A DNA stretch of 64,000 nucleotides, taken from assembly GCA_037952775.1 (NCBI GenBank), contig JBANAY010000003.1, forward strand, positions 30,814,001-30,878,000. Direction: 5' to 3'. This stretch comes from Clonostachys chloroleuca (Eukaryota; Ascomycota; Sordariomycetes; Hypocreales; Bionectriaceae). The notes beneath the pieces were generated by a model. It saw only the letters and a list, made by a program, of their open reading frames with translations, ran no database searches and was not told the origin of the DNA. Each line of letters starts with the position of its first letter. Position 1 is the first letter of the stretch. Positions 22,249 through 33,236 of this stretch are shown here, piece by piece. The translations under genes were made by a program, and so were the position numbers.

Positions 22249-23346
22249 ATGGCGCCTCCTACGGAATTCATCAGTGCCGCATTCCCCAATGCCTCAAGTG
22301 AGCTTCACCCTATCCCGGGTGCTGGCGTTGACCCCGAATTCCTGATCCGATATGCGCGATCTCTGGATGACTATGAGTTCAACTATACTCTCGTTCCATA
22401 CTGGTCTTCTGGATTTGACCCGTGGACGATTGGTGCCACAATCGCCAATGTTACCAAGAACCTCAAGGTGATCATTGCTGTTCGCCCCAACACCTTATAC
22501 CCCACCGTTGCTGCCAAGGCTCTGGCCACTCTCGACCAGCTGAGCAAGGGTCGTGTCGTTGTGCATTTCATCGCTGGGGGTAGTGACGCGGAACAGGCAA
22601 GAGAGGGAGACTTCTTGACCAAGGATGAGCGCTACGCACGGCTGGAGGAGTACATCAAGATCCTCCGCCGCGCTTGGGAGTCCAAGGAACCATTTGACTG
22701 GGACGGAAAGTACTTCCAGTTTAAGGATTTCAGCAACTCCGTGAGACCAACCAACGGAACGATCCCAGTGTCTGTTGGCGGTTCCTCCGATGAGGCTTAC
22801 CGTATTGGAGGCTCGCTCGCCGACATCTTCGGTCTCTGGGGTGAACCACTGAAGGAAACGAAGCAGCAGATCGACCGCATCTATGCCGAGGCAGAGAAGT
22901 CTGGCCGTACTGATCGGCCTAGAATCTGGGTGACCTTCCGGCCCATTGTTGCCGAGACGGAGGACTTGGCATGGGCCAAGGCACACAAGACCCTGGACGC
23001 ATTGAACAATCTCTCCGGGAAGGATCTTAACAGAATCAGAAATACCTCAACGCCGCAGAATGTGGGCTCGCAGCGACTTCTAGACATTGCCAAGCGCGGC
23101 GAGGTGCAAGACCGTGCTCTATGGTATCCTACCGTGACAGCGACCAATGCTAGCGGGGCTTCGACCGCTCTAGTTGGGTCATATCAGACCGTTATCGACT
23201 CCATTCTCGACTATGTTGACCTTGGGGCATCGTTGATTTCTATTCGAGGCTACGATAACTTCAGTGATGTTGTCGATTATGGAAGGTACATTTTGCCGGG
23301 CGTCCGAGACGCAATTGCGAAGAAGGCAGCAAATGGAAATGAGTGA
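22249..23346 (+). CDS. LLM-class flavin monooxygenase (alkanesulfonate monooxygenase SsuD-like)
   Basis: A single exon of 365 residues, close to bacterial SsuD in length. Luciferase-like TIM-barrel blocks are present: FNYTLVPYWSSGFDPWTIGA, KVIIAVRPNTLYPTVAAK, TLDQLSKGRVVVHFIAGGSD, RYARLEEYIKILRRAWES, IPVSVGGSSDEAYRIGG and LGASLISIRGYDNFSD. Such enzymes use FMNH2 and oxygen to oxidise small substrates; SsuD frees sulfite from alkanesulfonates. Fungal homologues are often cytosolic and part of catabolic clusters. The gene converges with the RraA-like gene 122 bases away and is near an FAD monooxygenase. The exact substrate cannot be read from sequence. Confidence 0.9.
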   Translation: MAPPTEFISAAFPNASSELHPIPGAGVDPEFLIRYARSLDDYEFNYTLVPYWSSGFDPWTIGATIANVTKNLKVIIAVRPNTLYPTVAAKALATLDQLSKGRVVVHFIAGGSDAEQAREGDFLTKDERYARLEEYIKILRRAWESKEPFDWDGKYFQFKDFSNSVRPTNGTIPVSVGGSSDEAYRIGGSLADIFGLWGEPLKETKQQIDRIYAEAEKSGRTDRPRIWVTFRPIVAETEDLAWAKAHKTLDALNNLSGKDLNRIRNTSTPQNVGSQRLLDIAKRGEVQDRALWYPTVTATNASGASTALVGSYQTVIDSILDYVDLGASLISIRGYDNFSDVVDYGRYILPGVRDAIAKKAANGNE

Positions 23347-23468
23347 ATCTCTCTTTATATAGCGAGCTAGAAGTACCCAGACTAAACTTGATTAAAAAAA
23401 AGCCTCGTATATTATCAAGTATAACCTATGCGACTTTGTCATGCGCGAGTTCAAGGACGATTCAAACT

Positions 23469-24346
23469 TCATCGAAATTTCTTAACAGCCTCAGTGAAAC
23501 CCATTCCGTTGTCCAAGGCTTCCATAACTTTACTGTCTGCCTCGACTTGTTTGGCCATAAGAGGAATCGCTTCATCTGCTAGATCAGACGGTAGGACAAC
23601 AACGCCGTTGAGATCAGCGACTATGTAGTCTCCAGGGTGAATAGTAATATCTTGGTCAGGCGTCTGCAGTCCAACTGCGACATTCACAGCGGCAACTTTG
23701 ACAGTTTCATAAGGGGGAGACGTGCCAATATCTCGACCGAAGATCTATGAAGGAGACGATATTAGTGAGTGATTTACGAAAGGAGACCTGGTGTTGGGAA
23801 ACAATTTTGCGTACCGGGAACTGAACGTCACGATGCTCCTGGAGATCACGAAATCTCCCATCAACGACAGCACCTACCGCGCCTCTGGCACGGGCTCGGT
23901 GCGTCATCAAACCACCATAGACAGCATTCGGCGTCTTGGGTGATGAGACGAAGACAACGGAACCATCGGGCACGGAGTCAATCTATACTCTCCAAATAGT
24001 GAATTAGATACGGAAGAAATCCTGTTGTATTAATCCGGGCAACAGTTACATAGTGCGAAGTAAGCTTGGGGTCCGGGGAGTCCACAGGCACGTATTTCAC
24101 CGTGTATGCTGGGCCGATGATTTTGGTCTGCCCTTCCTGTCTGACAGGTGACCACATGGTGAGTCCAGATAGAAAGCCCCCATTAGTAACTTTGAGCTTG
24201 CAGAGCGCGTCACTGACATCGCAGCTAGAGTAAAGGGAAGCATCGTGTGAGCAGATTAAGGGGTAATTAGTATAGGAGTGGGAGGGAAGGCCTTACGTCG
24301 TGTAAGGCTGCAACCTGGCGATGATGCTCTTTTGTGTTTCGTTCAT
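23469..24346 (-). CDS. RraA-like / 4-hydroxy-4-methyl-2-oxoglutarate aldolase family protein
   Basis: Four exons (24297-24346, 24050-24224, 23815-23982, 23469-23744) with introns of 72, 67 and 70 nt give 222 residues, normal for the family. Motifs: TCDVSDALCKLKV; GPAYTVKYVPVDSP; GGLMTHRARARGAVGAVVDG followed by RFRDLQE (the G..R D..E segment that binds divalent metal and pyruvate); and HPGDYIVADLNGVVVLP. Class II aldolases of this type cleave oxaloacetate or 4-carboxy-4-hydroxy-2-oxoadipate at the end of aromatic ring degradation. Next to oxygenases and an amidohydrolase, a catabolic role is plausible (inference). It is not a demethylmenaquinone methyltransferase, an old misnomer for this family. 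Confidence 0.9.
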
Positions 24347-24676
24347 GTTGGAAATATCACATATTCTTAATGAGAAACAAAGTCAACACAGGATTGGCAG
24401 AGGAGTTGAGGGACATAAAGTAGAGCGCGGGAGTGTGAAGTGGGGAGTGGGGAGGGAAGGTGAAGTCCGACTGCACGGAGATTTTCCGAAGACGTGACCG
24501 GAAACTAACTGGACTATCATTCCAAAGCCGAGGTTGATTATTGTCATTTACACGGCTCAATCTTTTGGAAGGCTTGACTAGCTATGTTCCTTATACTTCG
24601 CTTAAAGTTCCCGTTTACTGTCGGGAGACACTGGTGACGTAGCTCAAGGTAAAGTGCCCTTTTACAGTGATGCCAT
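24347..24676. other. Spacer between RraA-like gene and amidohydrolase pseudogene
   Basis: 330 bases. It carries the RraA-like gene's promoter region; no coding sequence seen. Confidence 0.5.
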
Positions 24677-25682
24677 TTAATACTTGAGCTGGTTATCTCC
24701 TGCCTGCCACAAAACTATAGCATTATCTCTAAAAAGACCCTCTCTCACTTTCTCTTGACCTTTTGTAAGGTCAAGGAGATAGCTTGTCCACGGTTTGATA
24801 TCAAGGCCCTTGAATCTTGTGTGAGGCCAATCCGAAGCGTAAACCAGTCTTGAGGGAGCGGCCCGGAACAGCTCAAGGATAAGAGGGTCTAGTTCATGAT
24901 ATATTGGCCCTTGAACATTTGAAATCCTTTAAGGGCCAGAGATCTTGACCCAAGCGACATTCTTTTGCAGCAACCAAACCATGGAGTCGAACCCAGCGAT
25001 ATCGGAAAGGTTGTAAGACTTGGCCGAATTCTGTACTGGAATATCAGGGACGCCAATATGATCGAAGACGATCTGTACTCCCAGAGAAGGAATGAAATCT
25101 TCGATCGACTGAATAGCATCCATCGCAATAAATAGCTGCACAACCCAACCGAGCGACTTGACCATGTTGGAGTGATTCACTCAAGGTTCTCTTTAGCTCA
25201 TCGGCAGGTGGAGTTTCACCGGTGGACAGAAAGTTGATCCGTACGCCGCAGACTCCCCATGCATGCCACTGATTGAGTTCGGCCATTGAAATCTCTTCAA
25301 TATTGAATACAAGAACTCCACGCGCTCTGGTTGGTCCGTAGGCTCGGAGAGATTCAAGAAGAAGCGTATTATTGGTGCCGTAGATGGATGGTTGGATCAG
25401 AACTACATGCTCAAGGTCCAAGCGGCTTTCCAATACGGCATTATCCCATACCGTATATACTCCGGGGGTATATTCTGATCCTTCTTCTATTGGGTAGTCG
25501 ATGGGGTTCAAAACGTGCAGGTGAGAGTCCCGTGAATTTTTAGGAGTCCGAGGGTCGGCTTCATCGCAGGATCCTCCTCTTGTGGTGTACTCTGAGGGAA
25601 AAGCTGAAACAACCGCATAATTGGCGGCAAGGATGTATGCAAAAAGTACACATATAACGTGCCTCTGCAATAACCTTGTCAT
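24677..25682 (-). pseudogene. Amidohydrolase-2 family (PDC-hydrolase-like), secreted form, decayed
   Basis: The frame starts at 25682 with a hydrophobic signal-like N-terminus, then the metal-binding DSHLHVLNP, VVLIQPSIYGTNN, ARGVLVFN and GVRINFLSTGETPP. Near 25180 the frame shifts by one base into MVKSLGWVVQLFIAMDAI and QIVFDHIGVPD. At 24929-24931 an in-frame TAA interrupts KISGP. Reading past it gives LFRAAPSRLVYASDWPHTRF, which carries the family's DWPH, and an end at 24677-24679. Relatives hydrolyse 2-pyrone-4,6-dicarboxylate or similar lactones. Without the distal Asp the truncated product should be inactive. The N-terminal secretion signal is unusual for this family. Confidence 0.75.
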
Positions 25683-26457
25683 TTTGAGGATGGGTTCAAT
25701 GCGACGCGCTCTGTAATTAGCTCTCCGTAAGCCACGCCTCTGGGCTGTTCAAAGATGGTACCAAATCTTTTATATCCCTCCCGCCTTCTAGGGAATCACA
25801 GCGATATCTTCGGTTCTCGGTATACTTTCGGCATCTTAGAAGCGGTGAAGATACTGTAGAGTTTTGAAGTTACTTTCCCCCACTCAAGCGTGGTATTCGG
25901 TGAGAAAAGCGGACACAGTTCTCGGACAGATTCCGTGGAACTCTGTCATGTCACTGGCTTTTTATCCGGCCGTTTCTAGTGCATACACTTTGCAAGAAGA
26001 AAACACGCCCATAGCCTACGATTTGCACCTGGAATTATTGAAGATGTCGACCGCCAAGTTAAGTCAGTCCTGGGGATACGAGGTATGAAAATGATGTATC
26101 GTTATAGTTCGATGTCTATGTTGCTGTCGGGAGATGTATGGTCAACACCTCGGAATGGAAAGGTGGTGTTTAGCTTTTAGCTGTAACCTCACTAAACGCT
26201 ATCCCGATGAGATGATACGACGTCACCGTGTCTGTTATTATGTTTGATCAGATCCTGTTATAGATATGCACAGTGATTTGAGATTGCTATATTTTATAAA
26301 TTGTGTCAACTACATTGAGGCTCGACAATTCATAATTTTCAGAATGGCTTATCGTTACCAGAAAGACTTTTATAATATGTGTCGTGTATGCGAAGCTTTT
26401 ATCTTCGATATCTTGCTTGAATTACAGTTTCAATTCCAAACGTGAGGAACTGCGCTC
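25683..26457. other. Intergenic, 0.8 kb
   Basis: Between the amidohydrolase pseudogene and the 3' end of the FAD monooxygenase. A frame at 25864-26088 (+) has no recognisable homology. Confidence 0.4.
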
Positions 26458-28247
26458 CTAAATTCTTGGACCGGTACGGTTTCGGAGATGCTCTTGGAGG
26501 ACCTTTGCAGAATTCTGCCATTCGTCATGATTAAAATTGTATTGAAAAGAGTTCATCCCTGAAGGGGAGTTAGTGGGTACAACAAACAACAGAACGAGGG
26601 ACACTGACAATCAACCTGCCGTTTCTCTTCTTCACCGAGGTCTTGGCCAGACCTTCTTGTAGATGCCTGAATCCTATGGGCTCTCTCATCGCGAATGCTC
26701 TGGTATAGAGCCAGTCGTTCCGGAATAGCATTCTTGGAGGTCCCACGGGGAAGGAGAGCGATTATAGAGGCTGCGTCTTCCATGGCGACACAAGCTACGG
26801 TATATTAGCAAATGTTCGATGTCAAAGTCTAATGCCATGACCTACCACCTTGCCCTTGATCTATGAACATTGACCAATTAGTAAGGAAGGTTAAGAGAGA
26901 GAAACCTCGCAAGTGCAGTCAACCTACAGGGCATGAAAGGGTGTGCAGCGTCGCCTAAAAGAGCCAATCTCCCTTTGTACCAGCGAGGGATTCGGTCCAT
27001 ATCTAGTAGAGACCATACCTTCAACGTGCTGCTGTCGACTAGATCAAGCATTTCTTTCACCTGGGGTCCAAAGGCGCCGAAAACCTCGAGAAGCTTCTCT
27101 TTGCTGGCTTCCTGATCCCAACCTAAATGTGAGTTTATTAGTTGACCCTTTCCAAAAGACAAACTTGTGGTTGTGTAATAGGCTGAGCCTTATTCACCTT
27201 CGCCTTTGGCTGGGGACATATAACTTGGATGGATGGCACCAAAGTTCATCAGAGTATTGTTTACACAAGGGTACATGACGAGGCGGCAGACTTCTCCGTG
27301 CCATGAAGTCATGCATCCATTATACTGGGCGAAGTGAGCAATTCGAGGGTTTTTCTGAATCGCTTCCCGAGGAATCATAAATCGGAACAAGCTTTTTCCT
27401 GAGCCACGAGGCTTGATTTCGGGTCCGACTACGATTTTGCGTGTGTTGGACTAAGAATATCAGCATCGGAGAATGACGTGACTTGCTCAACCTGTCTTCA
27501 CTTACGCTGACTCCATCCGCACCAAGCACAATGTCCCCTGTATATTTGGAGCCATCTTCGAGAACCACGGTAGCGGATTCAGGATCGACATCCATAACGA
27601 TGCTACTAGTTTTTAGCGTTACGGGTATGCCAGGTCCCTCAAGAGCAATGGCTTTTTCCTTGAGCTTTTCGTGCAGCGCAACTCGATGACATCCGACCCA
27701 TTTCTAGAACGACCAAGCGAACGAGCGTCAGCGTCTAAAATTCCCTCAATTACGAGCACACTTGGTCTTACATGCGGCCATACGTCCAGGGATAGTAAGT
27801 CCATTAGGTTTTTCAGTTCGCCTTGGGCATCGTAGTCGGCGAACTATCCTTGATTAGGATCTGCTTAATCTTGTCGTTTGCTCCTAGAAATTCGACTTAC
27901 TTTCTCAAATTGATTAGCCCCAAGCTCTTCGGGGAAAATCCCAATGTTTTTAAGAATACCGTGGCCATTGGGGCCAATGTGAATGGCAGCTCCGAATTCC
28001 TTTGCAAGGTCTGTTCTCTCGAAAACCTATGCTTGTTAGGACTAATTCGGACTTGGGGTATGGTGCGGCCTACGTACTGTCACATCGTGACCTTGCTGGC
28101 GTAGCCCCAATGCTGCTACGAGGCCACCGATTCCTAGATAACATAAGCATTGAGCGGTGTAACTTGTAAAGAAGTGAGCTGAACGCGGTTACCTCCTCCA
28201 GCGACGAGGACTTTTAAGGGAACATCCTTGTTACTGTCTTGATCCAT
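26458..28247 (-). CDS. FAD-dependent aromatic monooxygenase (salicylate hydroxylase type)
   Basis: Ten exons, all in frame: 28193-28247, 28078-28133, 27901-28026, 27772-27843, 27506-27703, 27198-27450, 26928-27122, 26846-26860, 26636-26794, 26458-26558. They give 409 residues. Motifs: VLVAGGGIGGLVAALGLRQQ (Rossmann GxGxxG), a middle GADGV, and GRLALLGDAAHPFMP (second FAD-binding motif), followed by YQGQGACVAMEDAASI. These are group A flavoprotein hydroxylases that use NAD(P)H and oxygen on phenolic acids. Exon 8 is only 15 nt; splicing it is needed to rebuild the YQGQG block. The last intron (donor GTGAAG, 77 nt, branch actaact) is chosen because it restores frame into FNHDEWQNSAKVLQEHLR. It heads the small catabolic group. 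Confidence 0.88.
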
Positions 28248-29552
28248 GTCAAGATGTGCACTGTCTGCAAGGCTCTTTGTGAATAACTTAGGATCCAGAT
28301 AAACTGAATTTACCTAGGAGACTGACGTTCCAAGAGTCTAGCTGTCCTATACAATTTAAACACGAGGCTCGCGACATCGGCACTTGCTTATCTCCCGTGC
28401 CGATCGGATGCGCCCTTTGTGCAAGGCCGAACCGGACTTAGGCAGTGCGGGAGCGTCCGAGAAAAGGGGAGGCATGGGACAAATGGGCGAAATGTTTCTC
28501 AATTCTGCAGGAGTAGAGTGGGACAGTGCATCAAAATGCATGTACGAGGCCCATTCTTGACGCAATGCTGCAGCAGAGCCACGGCTGAAACAAAAGAACC
28601 GCTGACGCCCTTGTTACTTGGCATTCTCGTAATTCCGAAAACCGATGGGTTAATTGCATGCTGGGAGCGATGGATGCCAATCAGTCTCTCTGAACTTTTC
28701 CCTTCCTTAGCTATATCCTCAACTTTGAAGCTAGTATCGCTCATGTATCTCAGCTCTCATGGATGTATTCCCTTCCCATTTTTTCTGAAATCAGCAGTGA
28801 GAATAAACCTTTTCACCATCTCTTTGTTGAGAAGGTTCGTCCAAAGCTTAACCTATATAACATCTGAGGGGTTAAATTAATCTAATGTGGCCATTTCTTC
28901 TTGCAAACAAGTACTACGTTGTGGTTGTCAACTGCGGCTGCGAACTCGGACCGATCTGAGTGGACTTGTGTTACGCGGATTCAGTAGAACCAGACCAGGG
29001 AAGACGGCTTCGAGCGAGGAGAGAGAAATTCACTGAGGATCCTATAATATGTTCTGGGTCAAGATTTGGCGAATCTCTACTTGCTTGTCAAACCATACAG
29101 TGGGCGTTCTCTGGATGCGTGTCATATCGATAGTTTTAGTATCTAAAAAGAAGCCATTAGAGGGCTATTATATCATTATACAGTCCTAATAATGAGGCTT
29201 ACATTCAAGTCCTGCGTTCAAATATGAGGTTAGAGCTCCCCGGATATGAGTAGGAGTCCTATAACCAGATTGGAGTGGATCACGACGGTTTATACTAGGT
29301 ACATATGTAGTTCATAATGCAGCGTCTTAACTATCCAATTAACGAATTGAGGACATCACTGCCGGTTGATGCTATTGAGTGCTTTGGGGACAAAACATAC
29401 CCGTATCTGTAGAAATCACCATTTCTAACTTTTAATCTATTTCTCTCTCTTAGACGACCGAATGGATCTATGAGACTGTCATCAGGCAAGCACAGTGCTT
29501 TTGCTAGATTTACAGGACGTCGACAAGCGCAAATGCATGACAAACCACACCC
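28248..29552. other. Intergenic, 1.3 kb
   Basis: Upstream of the FAD monooxygenase and downstream of the arylsulfatase. Reading frames at 28356-28880 on both strands were considered but show no domain. Confidence 0.5.
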
Positions 29553-31565
29553 TCATGTCCACTCACTCCATCCCGTGCCCTTCCAGTATACATGCCCGTC
29601 TGTCTCGAACTGGGGACCTTCTGCTGCCACTACATGCCCCAGGTTGCACCACGACCACTCAACCCGTGCCTGCGTCTCATAAAATTGGTCAAAAACAGGC
29701 GAGAGCGCCTCGCGCAAGCTTGTGACGTCGCCCGCGGGGTGAAGAGACTTCCAAGGGAGGGAGCACGTAGAGCCCTTGCAGGACTTTAGCACTAGGAGAA
29801 GAGCGTCTAGTCGTGGAATGACTTTGTTAAGAGGGAAGCCTAGTATAGTAGCACCGGCTGCTGCCGAGGCCTCATCGGGATGCAGCAAGTTGGTCAACTG
29901 GCCAGGGTCACTCTATGTTTTTATCAAGTTAGTACCAAGATATGCATTGCGATGCTGTTTTCTTACATACCGTCATGTCGTATAGCTCGTGCTCATTGGT
30001 GCACCAGACAGAGTAATACAGGTTATATCGGTTCCCTTCCTCGCCGCCAACGACACGCAGTGCCTTATAGGTGTTGTTCTCGATCTTTGTATCATTGACT
30101 CCGTTAAAGCCGAAGAGACCCTCACCGGCAGCCCATCCCCAATATTCTACGTTGACATGCTCACGACGAAGCGCAGCTTCAGAACTAAATTCCTCTGGGA
30201 ATAGAGGAATCGGCGAGCCATCCAGGTCTGCCTTGAGAGGTGCACCAGCCAATGCCAAGATAGTAGGGACAAGATCAACATGGGCGGTTACTGCTTCGGT
30301 AACGGCTCCCTTAGGTACTCCAGGCCCACGTACAATCAAGGGGATGTTGATGTCTTCCTCATAGCCGCACTCTTTTCCTGGCTGTAATCGGTGGTGGCTA
30401 ATGTGGTACCCATTATCGGTGGTGTAGAAGATGTACGTATTATCAAGGATGTCATGCTTCTCCAGTCGCTCAAAAAGGCCATCAACAAGTTCGTCAACAG
30501 CCTGGAGAGCTTGCAGCCGGTCACGGTAATGGCCATCGTTGTACTCAATGTTCGCTTCGGAGAGCTTGGGCTGTCGACGGATCCAATCAGCCCCTGAAGG
30601 CTTGTCAGGGTTAAAGCTCTCCGTTCGAGGGACCTTGGCGTCTTTGAAGAGATGGCTGTGACGGGCTGCAGCCTGAGGGTAATCGGCCAGTTTGACACCA
30701 GGAGCCAGGTCGTCGATGTCACCAACGAGGCTGGAACTGTTGATATGGCTGTGGGGAGCAATGGGCGCAACAGCCAGGAAAAAGGGCTCTCCAGCTTCGG
30801 CGGCAGCATCGAGGAAACCATACGCCTTGGATGCAAGAACATCTGTGGAGTATTCTCCCTCGTGGTTCACAGGCGCCTGCTTGTTGCGCTGGAATGTAGC
30901 ATTCCAGTAGTCGTAGGTAGACGGATCAAGCAAGAAGTCCTAGGAATCATATTAATCTGGGAGTCATTGCGAAGTAATCCTTGCCTATATGAAACCTACA
31001 GATTCTGTCCACCCCTTGAGATGGGGGCTATCATAGTTCCATATGGTATGCGCATTGAACATCTTTCCTGCATAGAAAGTCTTGTAGCCGGCGTCTTGTA
31101 GCCACACGGGAAGATAGTTTTCATTGTGGCCATTCTTCACAAAAATAGGAAATCCACCTGCGGGCAATATTAGTCTTGAGCTAGCCAGAGCTAAATGAAA
31201 TAGAGCGTACCATAAGGAGGGAAGAGATCTGTCACATTAGTATTATGTGCAAGCTTGCCCGTCCACAAGGAAGCACGTGAGGGGCAACAGACGGCAGTAG
31301 TGCAGAAATGGCGCTTGTAGAGAGTTCCCTGGTCAATAAGGCGTTCTTTGATCAGAGGAATATGATCCAGCGAGTTCATGTGTACATCTTGATCATCAGT
31401 AAGAACGAAGATGATGTTAGGCCGGCTATTCTTCCTATTGGGCTGGTGCTGCTCCTTCAAAGTAGTCTTGCCGAGGAGGGGGATCTGGGCATTGAAGTCG
31501 AAACCAATGGCAGCTACATTTGAGACCAGCGCGGCCACTACCGTGATCGTCCTGCTAATTCTCAT
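29553..31565 (-). CDS. Secreted arylsulfatase
   Basis: Four exons (31211-31565, 31000-31157, 29971-30939, 29553-29912) with introns of 53, 60 and 58 nt encode 613 residues. A signal peptide (residues 1-19) is followed by RPNIIFVLTDDQD (metal ligands) and TTAVCCPSRASLWTG. The latter is the sulfatase signature C-X-P-S-R, with Cys93 predicted to become formylglycine. Later blocks are FFLAVAPIAPHSHIN, YIFYTTDNGYHISHHRL (DNG, HxxH) and IPLIVRGPGVPKG. It hydrolyses sulfate esters outside the cell to supply sulfate, as the Neurospora ars-1 product does. A sulfur-regulator site lies 281 bases before the start. Neighbouring gene functions suggest scavenging but do not prove shared control. Confidence 0.93.
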
Positions 31566-32378
31566 TTTCTGTCACTGTCTTAAAGATCCCGGGCTGGGGC
31601 AGCTCTTGGAAGCAAGGTGAGATCACGAAGTAGTGCAGAAAGGGGGTCAGCTCTCCTCTTTATGCATTTCCCCAGCCCTGAACTGAGGCGATGATCTAGA
31701 CTGGCAAGAATGGAACCTAGATTGTGCATCAAGTCTATCACCTCATCCACGATTCCGAATCTAGTTCACACGTAATTATGCCTGTCCCCGACTCTGAGTC
31801 GGCCAGACATGGTGATGAGCCCCACATGCGCCATTCAACTGAGTGATGGTGTCATCCCCAAACTGCACTAACATGACGGAAGTTGCAGAAGCTGGAGTGA
31901 ACCGGCGTTGCGGCTTTTTTCGCTGATTGGCTTCATGCTACCCCGATACAAGACTTGTTCTTAGCATCTTCATTGATTCGTTGAGTGTCCTTCCCTCGGC
32001 ATTACAACCTGCTTAAAGTCGAACGTTGGCAAGGATTGAAGTGATTTCGTGGGTCCCACGATGTCATGTTAGTATGGCTCGAGTGCTACCCGGCCCCAAG
32101 CTCTCAAGTAATGGTGGCACATTCTTTCAGTGAGCCAAAAATAAAAGGGGGGTTGTTATCCTGTACGACTAGGATTTCAAGGCCTTCGTAAGAATGTACG
32201 TAGATGCAGTAGGGGTTCGAAGGGAAAGTGCTAAGGGTAATTTCAGTCACTCTGGGATTTCCGTCGAGCATCCTCTGGAGTTGACGCCTTGATATTACTG
32301 GAAGAAGAGAGAAGATAGGAGGCAGGTTTTTTTGGGAGCGTCTTCAGGAGCAATGGCCTATTTAGAGAGATAAACAAC
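31566..32378. other. Arylsulfatase promoter region and spacer
   Basis: Holds the CYS3/MetR-type site described separately. No coding sequence could be supported. Confidence 0.5.
31846..31855. promoter_or_regulatory. CYS3/MetR-type binding site (ATGRYRYCAT)
   Basis: The bases ATGGTGTCAT match the ten-base palindromic consensus ATGRYRYCAT exactly. The bZIP sulfur regulators CYS3 (Neurospora) and MetR (Aspergillus) bind this consensus. It lies 281 bases upstream of the arylsulfatase ATG, so derepression by sulfur limitation is a direct prediction. By chance such a site is expected about once per 65 kb per strand-equivalent, so its position matters. Confidence 0.6.
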
Positions 32379-33236
32379 CTATTGTAGGAATTCTGTATCG
32401 CCGGTTTCTTTCTCCCATGGATTTAGTAGATTTGTTCCGTTCTCATATCTTCTGAAACCCTCCAAACTATCTTCGCCCAGCTTACGCATCCAATCATCAT
32501 CATCATGTTTAGGTAGGCGTGGACAAGCGTCTTCATCTTCAACCGCTAGCGCCCCGAACTTGTCTCTGAAGTATGCAGGCCAAGGCTTACCGTAGTATAC
32601 CTCTATACTAAGCTTCTCCACGCCCAATTTCGATAACCCTGCTAAGGCCTAAGCAACAGCTATCTTTCCAAGGCTACGTTCTCAGGTCTTGTCGACGCCC
32701 TCACCCCGCTATCTCACCACCACACTCTTTATACCCGTAATGGCTTCGAGGAGGATACGGAGTAAATTCTACCAAGAACCCTTGTCGACGTTCGGGGGTA
32801 CGTAGATATCTAGAGATTGAATCAGCTTCGTGTTCGTTCGTATACCCAACCTGAACTATGAGCCGCAACATCAAGTCCGGATGGTTGAAGCGGAATACGT
32901 TTCCCGAGTAAAGTATCGGGACCGCCTCAAGATAAATCTGCTTGCACGTCTGTAGTGCAGCTGGCTCCATCGTTCGGTACTGTCTAGCTTGGATGAAGTC
33001 CAGCATAGCCAACTTCTGATAAGTGTTTCCAACTGACTAGGATGGGTTGTCCCAGCGGTTGAACCGGCTGACGAGAAGCAGGTCATATATTTCAAGTCGA
33101 GTTGTAAGGACGTCTGCTTCGATTGGATCAGCGCCTTGGCCTGCGGGTGTCGACTGCTAACGGAAGGTTCGGCGTCGGAGATAACGAGGTCGAAGAATGC
33201 CTTGGCCATGGCTTTCCTACTAAACGACAGCGCCAT
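32379..33236 (-). pseudogene. Decayed F-box-like / hypothetical fungal family protein
   Basis: Pieces of one protein lie in different minus frames. They are MALSFSRKAMAKAFFDLVIS (start 33236), RLEIYDLLLVSRFNRWDNPS, SVGNTYQKLAMLDFIQARQY, ALQTCKQIYLEAVPILYSGN, KLIQSLDIYVPPNVDKGSW and a last open part from LGVEKLSIEVYYGKPWPAYF to stop 32379. Between NPS and SVGN a TAG (33037-33039) sits where a Trp codon is expected. A small insertion near TACGAACGAACACG shifts frame, and at least three more stops follow around 32640-32780. The ALQTCKQIY.EA.PILY block is typical of a large ascomycete family of unknown function. Clearly non-functional. Confidence 0.7.

Noticed and set aside
25864..26088. Short + frame between the amidohydrolase and the monooxygenase
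   Set aside because: Considered as a remnant of a regulator, but no zinc cluster or known motif is visible.
28356..28880. Overlapping frames on both strands upstream of the FAD monooxygenase
   Set aside because: Neither strand shows conserved blocks, and promoter position explains the region better.
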